From an uncultured Lachnospiraceae bacterium (GTDB taxonomy: Bacteria > Bacillota > Clostridia > Lachnospirales > Lachnospiraceae), in assembly GCA_934339135.1 (NCBI GenBank), contig CAKRHP010000004.1, forward strand, positions 1-64,000: a DNA stretch of 64,000 nt. The letters run 5' to 3'. The translations under genes were made by a program, and so were the position numbers. This document shows positions 35,482 through 45,300 of this stretch, piece by piece (positions within the stretch are counted from its first letter, which is position 1; the number at the start of each line of letters is the position of its first letter). The notes under the pieces were generated by a model. The model did not search any database. It was not told the origin of the DNA and worked only from the letters and a program-made list of their open reading frames with translations.

Positions 35482-35522
35482 TTCCTCCTTTCATTCCCGT
35501 TGATGTCAGCGTTGATGTCAAA
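35482..35522 (+). repeat. 41-bp direct repeat, copy 2
   Basis: Identical in sequence and orientation to 33040-33080. It lies just upstream (minus strand) of an extended -10 element and about 80 bp from the terminator-like hairpin at 35563-35602. Confidence 0.85.
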
Positions 35523-35562
35523 TCGTTGTTTCCCACTCTGCTTCGAAGACAAATCCAAAATC

Positions 35563-35602
35563 AAAAAAAGCTCCAAGCCCTTATAAATAAAGGGCTTGAA
35601 GC
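35563..35602 (-). terminator. Terminator-like hairpin beyond the tRNA-Leu palindrome cluster
   Basis: On the minus strand GCTTCAAGCCCTT pairs with AAGGGCTTGGAGC (13 pairs, one G-U) around a 7-base loop, followed by TTTTTTT. It would end any transcript that escapes the tRNA terminator. Confidence 0.8.
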
Positions 35603-35620
35603 CTGTTATGCGGATGACAG

Positions 35621-35655
35621 GGTGCCAGACGTCCGGTGGACGTCTGCCCGGCACC
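35621..35655. repeat. Inverted repeat with bulged stem
   Basis: CAGACGTCC-GGT-GGACGTCTG inner stem (9 bp) and GGTGC/GCACC outer stem, with a 4-base bulge (CCCG) on one side. Confidence 0.8.
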
Positions 35656-35670
35656 GACCGGAGCGGCAGC

Positions 35671-35702
35671 GGAGACCTTGAATCCCAGGATTCAAGGTCT
35701 CC
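35671..35702. repeat. Perfect 15-bp inverted repeat
   Basis: GGAGACCTTGAATCC and its exact complement separated by two bases. No T run follows on either strand, so it is not a plain terminator. Confidence 0.85.
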
Positions 35703-35708
35703 ATCCGC

Positions 35709-35739
35709 AAAAAACCCCGGAACCTTCGTTCCGGGGTTT
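35709..35739 (-). terminator. Terminator of the tRNA-Leu gene
   Basis: AACCCCGGAAC / GTTCCGGGGTT stem followed by TTTT on the minus strand, three bases after the tRNA discriminator. Confidence 0.9.
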
Positions 35740-35741
35740 GA

Positions 35742-35823
35742 TGCGGATGACAGGACTTGAACCTGCACGCCTCGCGGCACAAGAACCTAAATCTTGCATG
35801 TCTGCCAATTCCATCACATCCGC
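35742..35823 (-). tRNA. tRNA-Leu (anticodon UAG)
   Basis: 82 nt without encoded CCA. The 7-bp acceptor stem GCGGATG/CATCCGC is perfect, the anticodon stem CAAGA/TCTTG closes a 7-base loop TTTAGGT with anticodon TAG, the long variable arm (TGCCGCGAGGCGT) marks a class II tRNA, and the T arm GCAGG-TTCAAGT-CCTGT is standard. It reads CUN leucine codons. It has its own promoter and terminator. Confidence 0.97.
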
Positions 35824-35867
35824 AGCTATTTGATGATCTGCTGCTTTATTACACAGCAACAAAAACA

Positions 35868-35896
35868 ATTTTAACATTTTCAGAAAACATTGTCAA
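35868..35896 (-). promoter_or_regulatory. Sigma-A promoter of tRNA-Leu
   Basis: TTGACA (35891-35896) and TAAAAT (35868-35873) on the minus strand, 17-bp spacer, about 40 bp before the mature 5' end. Confidence 0.85.
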
Positions 35897-35943
35897 ACCG
35901 GCTTCTGCCGTATGTTCTCTCTCTTCACCGGTCTGCCGCTTTA

Positions 35944-36387
35944 CTATTTTCCCTGAAATGCCCAAAATTTGTTCAGTACAAAATTGATCGGGACACCGAT
36001 GAGGGAGTTGATCAATGGGGCAATAAATTTCGAAATATGCAGCACGTCAATCCACAAGTATGAAAGAATATTATTTAAAACAATCCCGGTAAAGGCATAT
36101 GCTACATACATTTTCAACAGTGCCTTCAGCAGATCTTTCCAGGAGGTTCCCTCCATATCAAAAACCAACTTATTGTTCCAGTAAAAGGACCAAAGGACAC
36201 TTAAAATAAAGGCAACTGTATTGGCAATAATATAATCCCATTTTACAAAAACCTGAGCCTTATCCAATACAAAGATAACAGCAACATTCAGCACATAAGC
36301 GACCACCGTATTGGACACACCTACAATGCCAAATTTAATAAACTGGATCAACAGCTCCATTTTTGTCTGCTTCTTCTCTTCTGTCAT
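35944..36387 (-). CDS. GtrA family membrane protein
   Basis: 147 residues from the ATG at 36385-36387, four bases after the YfhO stop codon; the binding site GAGGGGAAAT lies in the end of the upstream gene. Four membrane spans with the family signature around QFIKFGIVGVSNTVVAYVLN and the end NFVLNKFWAF. GtrA-type proteins are thought to help move polyprenyl-linked sugars across the membrane for glycosylation of wall polymers. With the DPM1-like transferase and the DUF2304 protein further upstream it completes the usual three-part set for lipid-linked sugar transfer. Confidence 0.9.
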   Translation of the reverse strand: MTEEKKQTKMELLIQFIKFGIVGVSNTVVAYVLNVAVIFVLDKAQVFVKWDYIIANTVAFILSVLWSFYWNNKLVFDMEGTSWKDLLKALLKMYVAYAFTGIVLNNILSYLWIDVLHISKFIAPLINSLIGVPINFVLNKFWAFQGK

Positions 36388-36391
36388 ATGT

Positions 36392-38869
36392 TTATTTCCC
36401 CTCTGTTCCCTTTCCATCATCTGCTTGTTTCTGCAATCCCTGAAAGATTTTTTTCCATTTTCCGGCTGCCAACCGTTCCCAGCCAAAATAAACAAGCGCC
36501 AGTAAAAATCCAATCACCCCAACGAGTAAACCAGTATAAAATCCCGGAGACACATATTGCATTGTGATCTTATGCTGCCCGGAGGAGCATGGAAACTGAA
36601 TAAATGTGTCTGCATATTTTGTATATTTTACTTTTTTCCCATCTACACGAATCGTCCATCCCTTATCATATGGAATAGAGGTCATAATTTCCTTTTGATC
36701 CTTCTGCAATGTGATTGTTCCGGAAATGTGGCCGCCGTGGCTGTCAGTGATCCGGAGGCCGCCCTTCTTTAAGGAAGACATGGTGTCCTGCAGCTCATTT
36801 ATATTCATCTGGACGATCTCCGTATAGCTTGGCGAATATGTATTCCCGTCCTGGGAACAAACAACCTGGATATATAATGTATCGCCTGTTTTATATTCTC
36901 CCAGATATAAAGCTCCACTTGTCTCTCCGGTAAAATAATTTCCTATATAATTTCCGTTGACATATACATTTGCATAAGATGAATTGGACTGCATTGACAA
37001 ATACATTGGAGCATCTTCCGCTGCAACTGCCGAATAACTCCACACTGCCTCCGATTCCTGTGTTACGGTATATTGGCAGCCGGTAAAATAATTTTTTTCC
37101 TGACCGGTGATCCCCGCCAGATAATTATTCTGATTCACAAAGACACTTTGCTGATTCAGATCTCCTGCCGTGCACTCCTGCCCCACTGCATAAAGAAGAG
37201 GAAGTGCCATTGTATTTTCGTAGCTTACCGCTCCCTCCGGAGTGTTATCCAACGCTTTATAGCATTGTGGCATGGCTCCGTCATGAATGGTATATTTGCA
37301 TCCAAATATACTGTCGATCAGCGGTGTGGAACCATAGCCTGAATTCCAAAAATAAGACTGCCCCAATCCCAGACGCGGTGTAAGACTGTTGATGTTTGCA
37401 TTAAAGGCCGAAGAATAATGCGTCATGCCATTGTATCCTAAAAGCAATGCATCATTTTTGGAATATTCATATTTCTGATTGATCCGGTAAAGCCCTGAAT
37501 CGGATTTCTTGATTTTCTCTACCAAAGGTTGTGTTTTTTGAACAAACTGATCATACTCCTGCATTTCTCCATAGCCAAACTCATTTCCAAGTCCCTGTAT
37601 CATGGCATTTCCATTTGTTCCCATGTCTATAGATACCGCTATGATCAGAATCCCTGTAACAACATACGAAACTGCTTTATTCATCTTCATGATCCATTTC
37701 CGGGTACTAAGTACGATCATGGCCCGAAGTGCCATATAAACGATCACGAAACTAAACAAAAACGCATGGCGGAACGGAAACCAGTTCGGGTACTGGAAAC
37801 CATGCCACAGTTCGTCAAATTTCACATAATAAAAGCTTGCCGCCAACAGGCACAATGCCAGGAAAAACCCAATTTTTTCGCGCCATTTGATCTGACGAAG
37901 CAGCAGAAAAGCCACGGCCAGTACCATCATCGCAAAGCCGCAATATATAGACGGAAGTCCCACATATGTAATACTGTCATATTTTCCATGCAGTAATTTG
38001 GTAAACAATAATTTGAATTCGAAGATTGTACTTGTATCCGGTTCATAACCGGTGTATACATCCAAATTGGAAAGTTTTCCGGTAAACAGATCTTTAAACA
38101 CACATATTAAAAGCGGGGATGCCATCGCCACAGATAACAACGTGGAAACCACAAAGCTTTTTATATGGATCCATCCGGTTTTCATATTTCCTTTGGTATA
38201 CTCACAAATCATACGAATGATAAAATAGATACCCGTAAAAAGTCCGATCATATATCCAACATAATAATTACTGTAAAATATAATTGTAAGACTGATTACA
38301 TACCATAACCCCTTTTTCCCATCAAAGATTTTCTCGACTCCCATCAGGATAAGCGGAAGCATGATCACCCCGTCAAGCCACATGATACTTAACGAATATA
38401 CCATGGTATATGACATAAAGGCATAACAGACAGACGGGATCAGTATGGAGAATTTTAATCTTCCCTGATATTTTTCCGATAAATATCCTGCATACATGGA
38501 AAATGTCAGGCTGCACAGACCGATCTTCAAGAGGGTCAGCAGTTCAATGGCCACAGGCATTTTACTTACCGGAAAGAATAATGTCAAAAAGGAAAGGGGA
38601 CTTGCTATATAAAAAGCAAACACACCGATAAAATTCCCTCCCATGGAACGGGACCACGAGAAAAAGAAAGAGGCATCTCCTTTAAAAATGCTGCGCAATG
38701 ATGTGATAAATTCCAGATTCTGTCCCTTCATGTCCATGATCAGCATGGATTTCGTGCCAAACGGATAAAATCCGCCGGCTTTCAGAATACACACCATAAT
38801 AATCTCTGCCAAAATGAATGCACTGAGAGAAATCAGTGGAATACTGCGTTTTTTCTCCTTTACCATCAT
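36392..38869 (-). CDS. YfhO family membrane protein
   Basis: 825 residues. The N-terminal half has about twelve membrane spans with the YfhO features FGTKSMLIMDMKGQNLEF near 37-54 and YASPLSFLTLFF-like loop; the C-terminal ~400 residues form a large external domain (SPSYTEIVQMN, PYDKGWTIRVDGKK) ending in one last span. In Bacillus and Listeria relatives YfhO glycosylates lipoteichoic acid on the outer face using a polyprenyl-linked sugar (GT-C fold). It sits between truA and gtrA on the same strand, so it likely decorates a surface polymer. Start ATG at 38869, with a second ATG next to it. Confidence 0.9.
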   Translation of the reverse strand: MMVKEKKRSIPLISLSAFILAEIIMVCILKAGGFYPFGTKSMLIMDMKGQNLEFITSLRSIFKGDASFFFSWSRSMGGNFIGVFAFYIASPLSFLTLFFPVSKMPVAIELLTLLKIGLCSLTFSMYAGYLSEKYQGRLKFSILIPSVCYAFMSYTMVYSLSIMWLDGVIMLPLILMGVEKIFDGKKGLWYVISLTIIFYSNYYVGYMIGLFTGIYFIIRMICEYTKGNMKTGWIHIKSFVVSTLLSVAMASPLLICVFKDLFTGKLSNLDVYTGYEPDTSTIFEFKLLFTKLLHGKYDSITYVGLPSIYCGFAMMVLAVAFLLLRQIKWREKIGFFLALCLLAASFYYVKFDELWHGFQYPNWFPFRHAFLFSFVIVYMALRAMIVLSTRKWIMKMNKAVSYVVTGILIIAVSIDMGTNGNAMIQGLGNEFGYGEMQEYDQFVQKTQPLVEKIKKSDSGLYRINQKYEYSKNDALLLGYNGMTHYSSAFNANINSLTPRLGLGQSYFWNSGYGSTPLIDSIFGCKYTIHDGAMPQCYKALDNTPEGAVSYENTMALPLLYAVGQECTAGDLNQQSVFVNQNNYLAGITGQEKNYFTGCQYTVTQESEAVWSYSAVAAEDAPMYLSMQSNSSYANVYVNGNYIGNYFTGETSGALYLGEYKTGDTLYIQVVCSQDGNTYSPSYTEIVQMNINELQDTMSSLKKGGLRITDSHGGHISGTITLQKDQKEIMTSIPYDKGWTIRVDGKKVKYTKYADTFIQFPCSSGQHKITMQYVSPGFYTGLLVGVIGFLLALVYFGWERLAAGKWKKIFQGLQKQADDGKGTEGK

Positions 38870-38887
38870 TTATCCTCTCCCTTCCTC

Positions 38888-39658
38888 TTATTCAAATCTG
38901 ATCTCCACAAGACGTAGTCCCTGTGCCGGGGCTGTTGGCCCTGCTTTTTCCCGTTCCCCGGAAGCAATAATCTCATGAATTTTCTCCGGATCAAGATGAC
39001 CTTTTCCAACTTCCAACAATGTACCTGTAATGATCCTGACCATATTATAAAGAAATCCATTTCCCTTGATCCGGATTGTGATCATCCGTCCTAGTTGTCC
39101 ATCGTCAGCACCGGCATCCAGCTTTCGCTCCTCTATTTCCAGACTGTAGATCGTTCGCACTGTTGTCTCAACCTGCGCCCCGGCTGCACAAAAAGCTGCA
39201 AAATCATGTTCCCCTGTAAACGCCCCGCAGGCTCGCCTCATGGCTTCTATATCCAGCTTTCCATATTGAAAATAGGCTGTATTCCGATATGCCGGCAAAG
39301 GAAACGTCCGATTAAGAATATCGTATTCATAGGTTTTCCGACATGCACAGTGCCGGGGATGAAAATCCTCTGCCACCTCACAAGACTGCTGCACAACGAT
39401 ATCATCCGGAAGACGCTGATTCAATGCATACGAAAATTTTTCTGCCGGAATCCTTGACTGCGTATCAAAGACTGCTACATTTCCCAGTGCGTGCACGCCT
39501 GCATCTGTCCGGCTTGCCCCGATCACCTGAATTTCTTCTCCTGTCAGCTGACGGATTGCTCTGTTCAATACATTTTCAACCGTCTCTACATTCGGCTGTA
39601 ACTGCCACCCATGATAGTTCGTCCCATCATAAGCGACTCTTAATAATATTCGACGCAC
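38888..39658 (-). CDS. truA: tRNA pseudouridine synthase A
   Basis: 256 residues, standard size. RVAYDGTNYHGWQLQPN at the start and the catalytic Asp in GASRTDAGVHALGNVAVF near 52 identify TruA, which makes pseudouridine at positions 38-40 of the anticodon stem-loop. The gene follows ecfT by about 36 bp, as in most Clostridia. In those genomes rplM and rpsI usually come next; here the YfhO gene follows instead. Confidence 0.97.
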   Translation of the reverse strand: MRRILLRVAYDGTNYHGWQLQPNVETVENVLNRAIRQLTGEEIQVIGASRTDAGVHALGNVAVFDTQSRIPAEKFSYALNQRLPDDIVVQQSCEVAEDFHPRHCACRKTYEYDILNRTFPLPAYRNTAYFQYGKLDIEAMRRACGAFTGEHDFAAFCAAGAQVETTVRTIYSLEIEERKLDAGADDGQLGRMITIRIKGNGFLYNMVRIITGTLLEVGKGHLDPEKIHEIIASGEREKAGPTAPAQGLRLVEIRFE

Positions 39659-39694
39659 TGCTTCTCTCCTTTGTTCTATGATCCCTTTGCCCGG

Positions 39695-40513
39695 CTATCC
39701 CAGCCCATTCCATCGTGCCAGGGTACAAACTGTCACCAGAAACACAATATATAAAACCAATCCCATATAGCCCCATATGTCCATTGTATGGTATTTCAAA
39801 GGTCTCATCTTTGTTCGCCCACTGCCGCCATTATAGCATCTGGCATCCATCGCATAAGCAAGTTCATTCGCCCGGCGCGTTGCCGATATAAAAAGCGGGA
39901 CAAGAAGTGGTATCATACTATGCAGCCTCTTGATCAGATTGCCACTTTCAAAATCAGCCCCCCTGGACATTTGTGCTTTCATAATCTTGTCGGTTTCCTC
40001 TAAAAGAATGGGAATGAAACGAAGCGCAATACTCATCATCATAGCAATTTCATGCACGGGAGCTTTCACCTTTTGCAATGGTTTCAGAAGATGCTCCATT
40101 GCATCTGTAAGCTGATTTGGAGTCGTAGTCAATGTCAGCATAGAGGAACCAATGATGAGAAGAAGCAGACGTAATGCCATAAACACACATTTATAAATTC
40201 CTTCTTTTGTGAGACTTAAAATACCAAAACTCCATATCACTCTTCCCGGTGTCCACAACAAATTTAATGCCGCCGTAAAAATAAGCAGAAAAAGTATGGG
40301 TTTTAAGCCTTTTACCACGAACCGAAACGGAACCTTTGATAACTTTAGTACAACAACAAAAAAGAGACCTGCTGCCAAAAATCCAAATATTGTTTTAAAA
40401 CAAAAAAGGGAGATCAGGTAAACAAATACCCCCACCACCTTCAACCGGGGATCCAGCCGATGAATCACCGAATCCCCCTGATAATATTGTCCTATCGTGA
40501 TATCCCGTATCAT
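39695..40513 (-). CDS. ecfT: ECF transporter T component
   Basis: 272 residues from an ATG overlapping the ecfA2 stop codon by ATGA. About five to six membrane spans; the two coupling-helix motifs appear as MSRGADF near 183 and an ARR-like segment ATRRANELAYAMDARCY. EcfT links substrate-binding S components to the two ATPases for vitamin and micronutrient import. It is the third gene of the ecfA1-ecfA2-ecfT run. No S component gene is in the window, so this is the shared module. Confidence 0.95.
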   Translation of the reverse strand: MIRDITIGQYYQGDSVIHRLDPRLKVVGVFVYLISLFCFKTIFGFLAAGLFFVVVLKLSKVPFRFVVKGLKPILFLLIFTAALNLLWTPGRVIWSFGILSLTKEGIYKCVFMALRLLLLIIGSSMLTLTTTPNQLTDAMEHLLKPLQKVKAPVHEIAMMMSIALRFIPILLEETDKIMKAQMSRGADFESGNLIKRLHSMIPLLVPLFISATRRANELAYAMDARCYNGGSGRTKMRPLKYHTMDIWGYMGLVLYIVFLVTVCTLARWNGLG

Positions 40514-41394
40514 ACAACACTCCACTCCTCTGACTGATCTGATTTCGCTGATCCTTTCAGACAGGCTATAATCTTTTCTGCTGCCTCTTCCGGTGTAATC
40601 CCATTTGTATCCACAGGAATTCCTCTACGTGCCAGTTCATGCAGGACGTATGCGGCTTGAGGAATCCCAAGACCGATTCTGTACAATTCCTCCTCATACT
40701 GAAAAATCTTCGCCGGTTCTCCATCTAATACCAGTTCCCCATCATTCATGACAAGGAGACGTTGTGCATATTTTGCAACATCATCCATGCTATGAGAGAC
40801 AAGAATAATCGTAATATTACGTTCCTCATGAAGCTTTTTTAATAAGTTCAGGATCTCCATACGCCCCACAGGATCAAGTCCGGCCGTTGGCTCGTCCAAT
40901 ATCAGTACCTCCGGATGCATGGCCAGCACGCCTGCAATCGCCACCCGGCGTTTCTGTCCTCCGGAAAGGGTAAACGGCGCCACATCCAGAAGATCATCGC
41001 TAATCCCTACCTGACGAAGGGCATCATAAGAACGCTTTTCCACTTCCAAACCGGTCAATCCTAAATTACGTGGTCCAAATTCCACATCCCGGATCACAGA
41101 TGTCTCAAAAAGCTGATACTCCGGATATTGAAATACCAGCCCCACCTTTTTACGAAGTTCCCGGCCGGAATCTCCTTCTCCAATATCTTTTTCATTGTAA
41201 TATATCTTACCGGATGACGGTTTTTCCAATCCGTTCAATAACTGAGTCAATGTAGACTTTCCTGAACCGGTATGCCCAACGATCCCGACGAATTCACCGT
41301 CTGAAATCGTAAGATTAATATTTTTCAGTGCCCATTTCTCCTGACCGGAACCGACACCATATATATAATTTACATCTTCCAAACGTATTGCCAC
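40510..41394 (-). CDS. ecfA2: ECF transporter ATPase A2
   Basis: 294 residues. Walker A GHTGSGKST near 40-48, Q loop FQYPEYQLF, signature LSGGQKRRVAIAG, and Walker B VLILDEPTAGLD are intact. The C-terminal ~50 residues are the usual EcfA dimer extension. It starts one base after ecfA1 ends and overlaps ecfT by ATGA, so all three are translationally linked. It drives uptake through the group II ECF complex. Confidence 0.96.
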   Translation of the reverse strand: MAIRLEDVNYIYGVGSGQEKWALKNINLTISDGEFVGIVGHTGSGKSTLTQLLNGLEKPSSGKIYYNEKDIGEGDSGRELRKKVGLVFQYPEYQLFETSVIRDVEFGPRNLGLTGLEVEKRSYDALRQVGISDDLLDVAPFTLSGGQKRRVAIAGVLAMHPEVLILDEPTAGLDPVGRMEILNLLKKLHEERNITIILVSHSMDDVAKYAQRLLVMNDGELVLDGEPAKIFQYEEELYRIGLGIPQAAYVLHELARRGIPVDTNGITPEEAAEKIIACLKGSAKSDQSEEWSVV

Positions 41395-41395
41395 G

Positions 41396-42256
41396 TTATT
41401 TCTTCCTTTCCCGTATCACTGCCTCAATCAATTCTTCTGCGTTTAATATATCTTTCGGAACGGAAACTCCCTTTTCTCTGAGAATCTGTGCGATCCGAAT
41501 CACTTCCGGTACCGCCAAACGGTATTTCTGCAGCATATCACTCTGTGAAAATATCTGTCTTGGTGTTCCTTCCATTACAACCTTTCCCTGATCCATTACG
41601 TAAACATAATCCGCATTTGCTACCTCTTCCATGTAATGCGTAATGGCGATCACCGTGATGTTTTCTTCCCGGTTAATACGGCAGATGGTATCCATCACGG
41701 ATGCCCGTCCCCCCGGATCAAGCATTGCCGTCGATTCATCAAGAATAATGCATTTGGGTTTCATCGCTAAAATCCCCGCAATCGCTACCCGCTGTTTCTG
41801 TCCACCGGAAAGTTTATTGGGAGAGTCTAAACGGTATGCATACATACCGACATTTTTTAATGCCTCTTCCATCCGAATCCATATTTCCTCTGTTGGTACT
41901 CCGATATTTTCAGGACCAAATCCCACATCTTCCTGAACAACATTGGCAATAATCTGATTATCCGGATTCTGAAAAACCATCCCAACCGTTTTACGAATAT
42001 CAAGATCTTTCGAATGATCTCCACATTCCATTCCGCCAACATAAAGGGTTCCCTCCGTTGGCGTAAGCAAAGCATTCAAATGTTTCGCAAATGTCGATTT
42101 GCCGGAACCATTTGCTCCAAGTACAGCAATGAAATCCCCCTCTTTTACTTGTAGAGAAACTCCATCCAGCGCCCGTTTGATTCCGATGACATTGCCTTCC
42201 TCATCTCTCTGCGAATACTCATGCACTAAATCCTGAGCATCTATAATCGAAGTCAT
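41396..42256 (-). CDS. ecfA1: ECF transporter ATPase A1
   Basis: 286 residues from the ATG at 42254-42256 with GAGGGA upstream; four codons earlier another ATG (42268) is possible. Walker A GANGSGKST near 49-57, Q loop FQNPDNQI (EcfA1 type), signature LSGGQKQRVAIAG and Walker B CIILDESTAMLD, in which Ser replaces the usual Pro as in many EcfA1 proteins. It pairs with EcfA2 to form the ATPase of the ECF module. In most Clostridia the gene before it is rplQ; here a glycan cluster of about 20 kb intervenes. Confidence 0.95.
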   Translation of the reverse strand: MTSIIDAQDLVHEYSQRDEEGNVIGIKRALDGVSLQVKEGDFIAVLGANGSGKSTFAKHLNALLTPTEGTLYVGGMECGDHSKDLDIRKTVGMVFQNPDNQIIANVVQEDVGFGPENIGVPTEEIWIRMEEALKNVGMYAYRLDSPNKLSGGQKQRVAIAGILAMKPKCIILDESTAMLDPGGRASVMDTICRINREENITVIAITHYMEEVANADYVYVMDQGKVVMEGTPRQIFSQSDMLQKYRLAVPEVIRIAQILREKGVSVPKDILNAEELIEAVIRERKK

Positions 42257-42303
42257 GACGTCCCTCATTTCTACTATCTGATACCTTAGTCTTTAACCCC
42301 CGT

Positions 42304-45300
42304 TTACAAAAGTTCTTTTCGAATGGATTGCATGATCTGTTCCCAGTCATTTTCTCCGTTGAAATAATCGCCTTCCATAACCGGCTCATTCACCATTCCA
42401 CCATCTTCACAAAGGGCAGCCAGTGCATCTGCAACGGAATCTGCCGAACAATCCTCAAGAGACACTATATTGTCATTAAAATCCGCCAGGTTTTTATTGC
42501 TGTAACAGTTGGTAATGACCTTCATTCCAAAGGTTGACATCTCTAATGGCGGGTAACTTGGATGAGGGGAAACCATCAGAGAAATTCCTATTCGAGATTC
42601 CAGCATAGTCTGTGCATATTCTTCCAATGACATTTTTCCCACCGCATGGATCTTCCTGCCGTTTTGCAATGAAATATCATCAAATTTTTCTCCGGCTGAT
42701 AAAATCTCCCACTCCTTTGACTGTGGGTATTTTTCGCACCATTTATTTAAGGATGCCACAATCAGTTCAAACGCATTGCGTTCTGTTCCCGGACGCCCAT
42801 ATAACAAAATCTGTTTTTTCCGCTGACAGGTATCCTTTTTCTCCTCCAGTTCCTTTTTCAGCGCATCATTTAATACAGGCTCAAAATAATATTCCCGGTA
42901 AAACTTATAATTATTTTGCACAAAAAAGTCATATAACAAACGGGAATTAAATATCGCGATCACCGGTGTCTTGGAACGGTATGTGCTATCTGCCATTAAG
43001 TATCTGGAGGACCATGAATAAAATCCCGGCTCATAATCCTGAATAAAATATACTAATTTCTGTACCGGATTTCCGTAAGTCTCACTCTGCCAACGTATCA
43101 CCGGAAAAATTGTATAAGCGGTCCACCATCCCGTTGCCATAAATATATCCTGTGGTCCCACCGGAATTGTCCTTCCTGCCCGATTAGCAAACGACACGAT
43201 CTGTCTCGGGATATTCGTGACATCCTTATCTGCAGAAACAACCTCAAAACCTGCCATGTCAACCATGGCATCCTGTTTCAGTTCTGCATCCATCAGGATC
43301 ACTCGCAGATCAATCTCAAGAACATCCCCCAGCTGCTTATAAAATTTCAGTGCTGTTGCAATTCCGCCAAACACATGCTCTACATTCAAAGAAGGTACTA
43401 ATAAGTTAAGGCGTTTACCGGTATAACCTGCCAGCTTTCTCGGCTGCACCGGCTGAGTTTCTGCAATTCGATACGTAGCCGGCTGTACATTTTTAACAGC
43501 ACTTCGAAGTTTTTCATATGCAGATGCCGTTAAACGATTTCTCTTTAACTGTCCTTTTATTTTCTGATAATCCATGCTCTCCCTGCTTTCTCTTGGTACC
43601 AGTCGATTGCGGTCCAAATTTATATTGTAATATGGGTCTCCCATTTCACGAAATGGCGTATAACAATTATAGGACATCCGGAAGTCAATTTCCGGAATAT
43701 AGGAATCCCTGCTTTTTGACTCCAGGTGATATAATCTGGCATATGGTGTATATAAATTATTCAGTCCGTTTGCATATGCCCGGATACACAGCTCAACATC
43801 GCTTCCGCAAATGATAAACTGTTCATCAAACTGACCGATCCTTTCTATGGTTTTACGGGAGACCGCCATACATGCCCCCGTCACCGCCGTGACATTCCTG
43901 CTGACTAATGGGGAGATATACGGTGTTCCGGTATGAACCACTTTCATGCCTTTATACACATGATCAGCCCAGCCTCCCATGCCAACAATAATTCCGGCAT
44001 GCTGAATCGTATTATCCTCGTACAAAAGTAATGGACCTACTACACCAACATCTTCACGGACTGCATTTTCTGCCAGAATTTCCATCCAATCCGGCGATAT
44101 GATCTCAATATCATTATTGAGAAATATATAGACATCTCCTTTGGCAAAAGTCATTCCATAATTATTTAAATGGGACCAGTTAAATGCAAAGTCCGCTTTG
44201 TATACAGAAACATTTTTGTACTTCTTCTGTACATCCTCAAACCACTGAAACGTCTCTTTTTCTTCCGAACGATTATCTAAAATAATGATCTCATAATCAG
44301 AATATGTGCTTTTTTGCCGGATACTGTCAATACACTGTCTGGTCAGCTCCCACTTATCCTTCATCGGAATGATAATGGACACCATGGGTGTTTTCTCCGG
44401 AAGTGGAAAGCGCGTCCGGTAAACGAAAGGATACTCCGTCTCCTGTGCATAAGCGCCTTTTCCATATCGTCGTTCCAAATGACTGTTCAATGCCCGAAGT
44501 CCTGCCGTATGCGCATATGGTTTGGCTTCTGCGTTTCCTGCTGTGGAGGTTTCACAGACTCTCCATGAATATAATACAAATGGAATATGCCGGATATCCT
44601 CTGTCAATTCTGAAAAGCGAAGCATCAGATCATAATCCTGCGCCCCATCCATTTCCGTTCGAAAACCTCCGGCTTTCTCATAGATTTCTTTGGAAAAGCA
44701 AAATGCATGGCAGGTGTACATCTGACTATACAAAAGATCCCGTGACCAATCGGGCTTATACAACGGCATAGTGTGCTTTCCCCGTGCATTTAAATGATCC
44801 TCATCCGTGTAATATACAGGAGCATTTGTCGTATGGATCGCATCGGCTATCATGTATAACGCTTTGGGCATCAAAATATCATCGTGATCGCACAGAACGA
44901 TATAACTTCCCTTTGCCTGTTGTATTCCATAATCTGTATTCCTCGATATTCCTTCGTTTTCAAGCACAGGAATATATCGGATCCTCTGATCTTTTCCGGC
45001 ATATTCCCGGCAGATCTTCTCAATCTCAGCCTTTGCATCATTACTTGCATCGACCAGACAAAGTTCCCAATTTCCATATACCTGATCACAGACCGATTCC
45101 ATCATGTCCCGAAGATATTTTTCCTGAGTATTATACAAAGGAACAACCACACTGAAAAGAATATCCTCTTCCATCGGTTCCAACACCATTTTTTTTACCG
45201 CCCTTGGACGAAACTGCATGGCATAGTCATATGCCTGATCCTTTCCATAATTTCGGTAAATGGAAATAAATTCACACGGAATCTGTATAAAGGGTATTTT

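Larger units (their letters stand above)
35609..35708 (-). other. Palindrome-rich element bounded by a copy of the tRNA-Leu acceptor stem
   Basis: Read on the minus strand, the 100 bases start GCGGATG and end CATCCGC plus A, exactly the acceptor arms and discriminator of the tRNA-Leu that lies just upstream. Inside are a perfect 15-bp hairpin (35671-35702) and a second hairpin (35621-35655). The last 14 bases, CCTGTCATCCGCAT, match the tRNA 3' end and following T exactly. It could be a structured RNA, a duplicated attachment site, or a mobile palindromic element. Confidence 0.6.

Noticed and set aside
35460..35780. Minus-strand frame of 106 codons through the tRNA-Leu end, the palindromes and the 41-bp repeat
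   Set aside because: It overlaps a certain tRNA and two terminators, so it is not a protein gene; the 41-bp repeat is not coding on this evidence.
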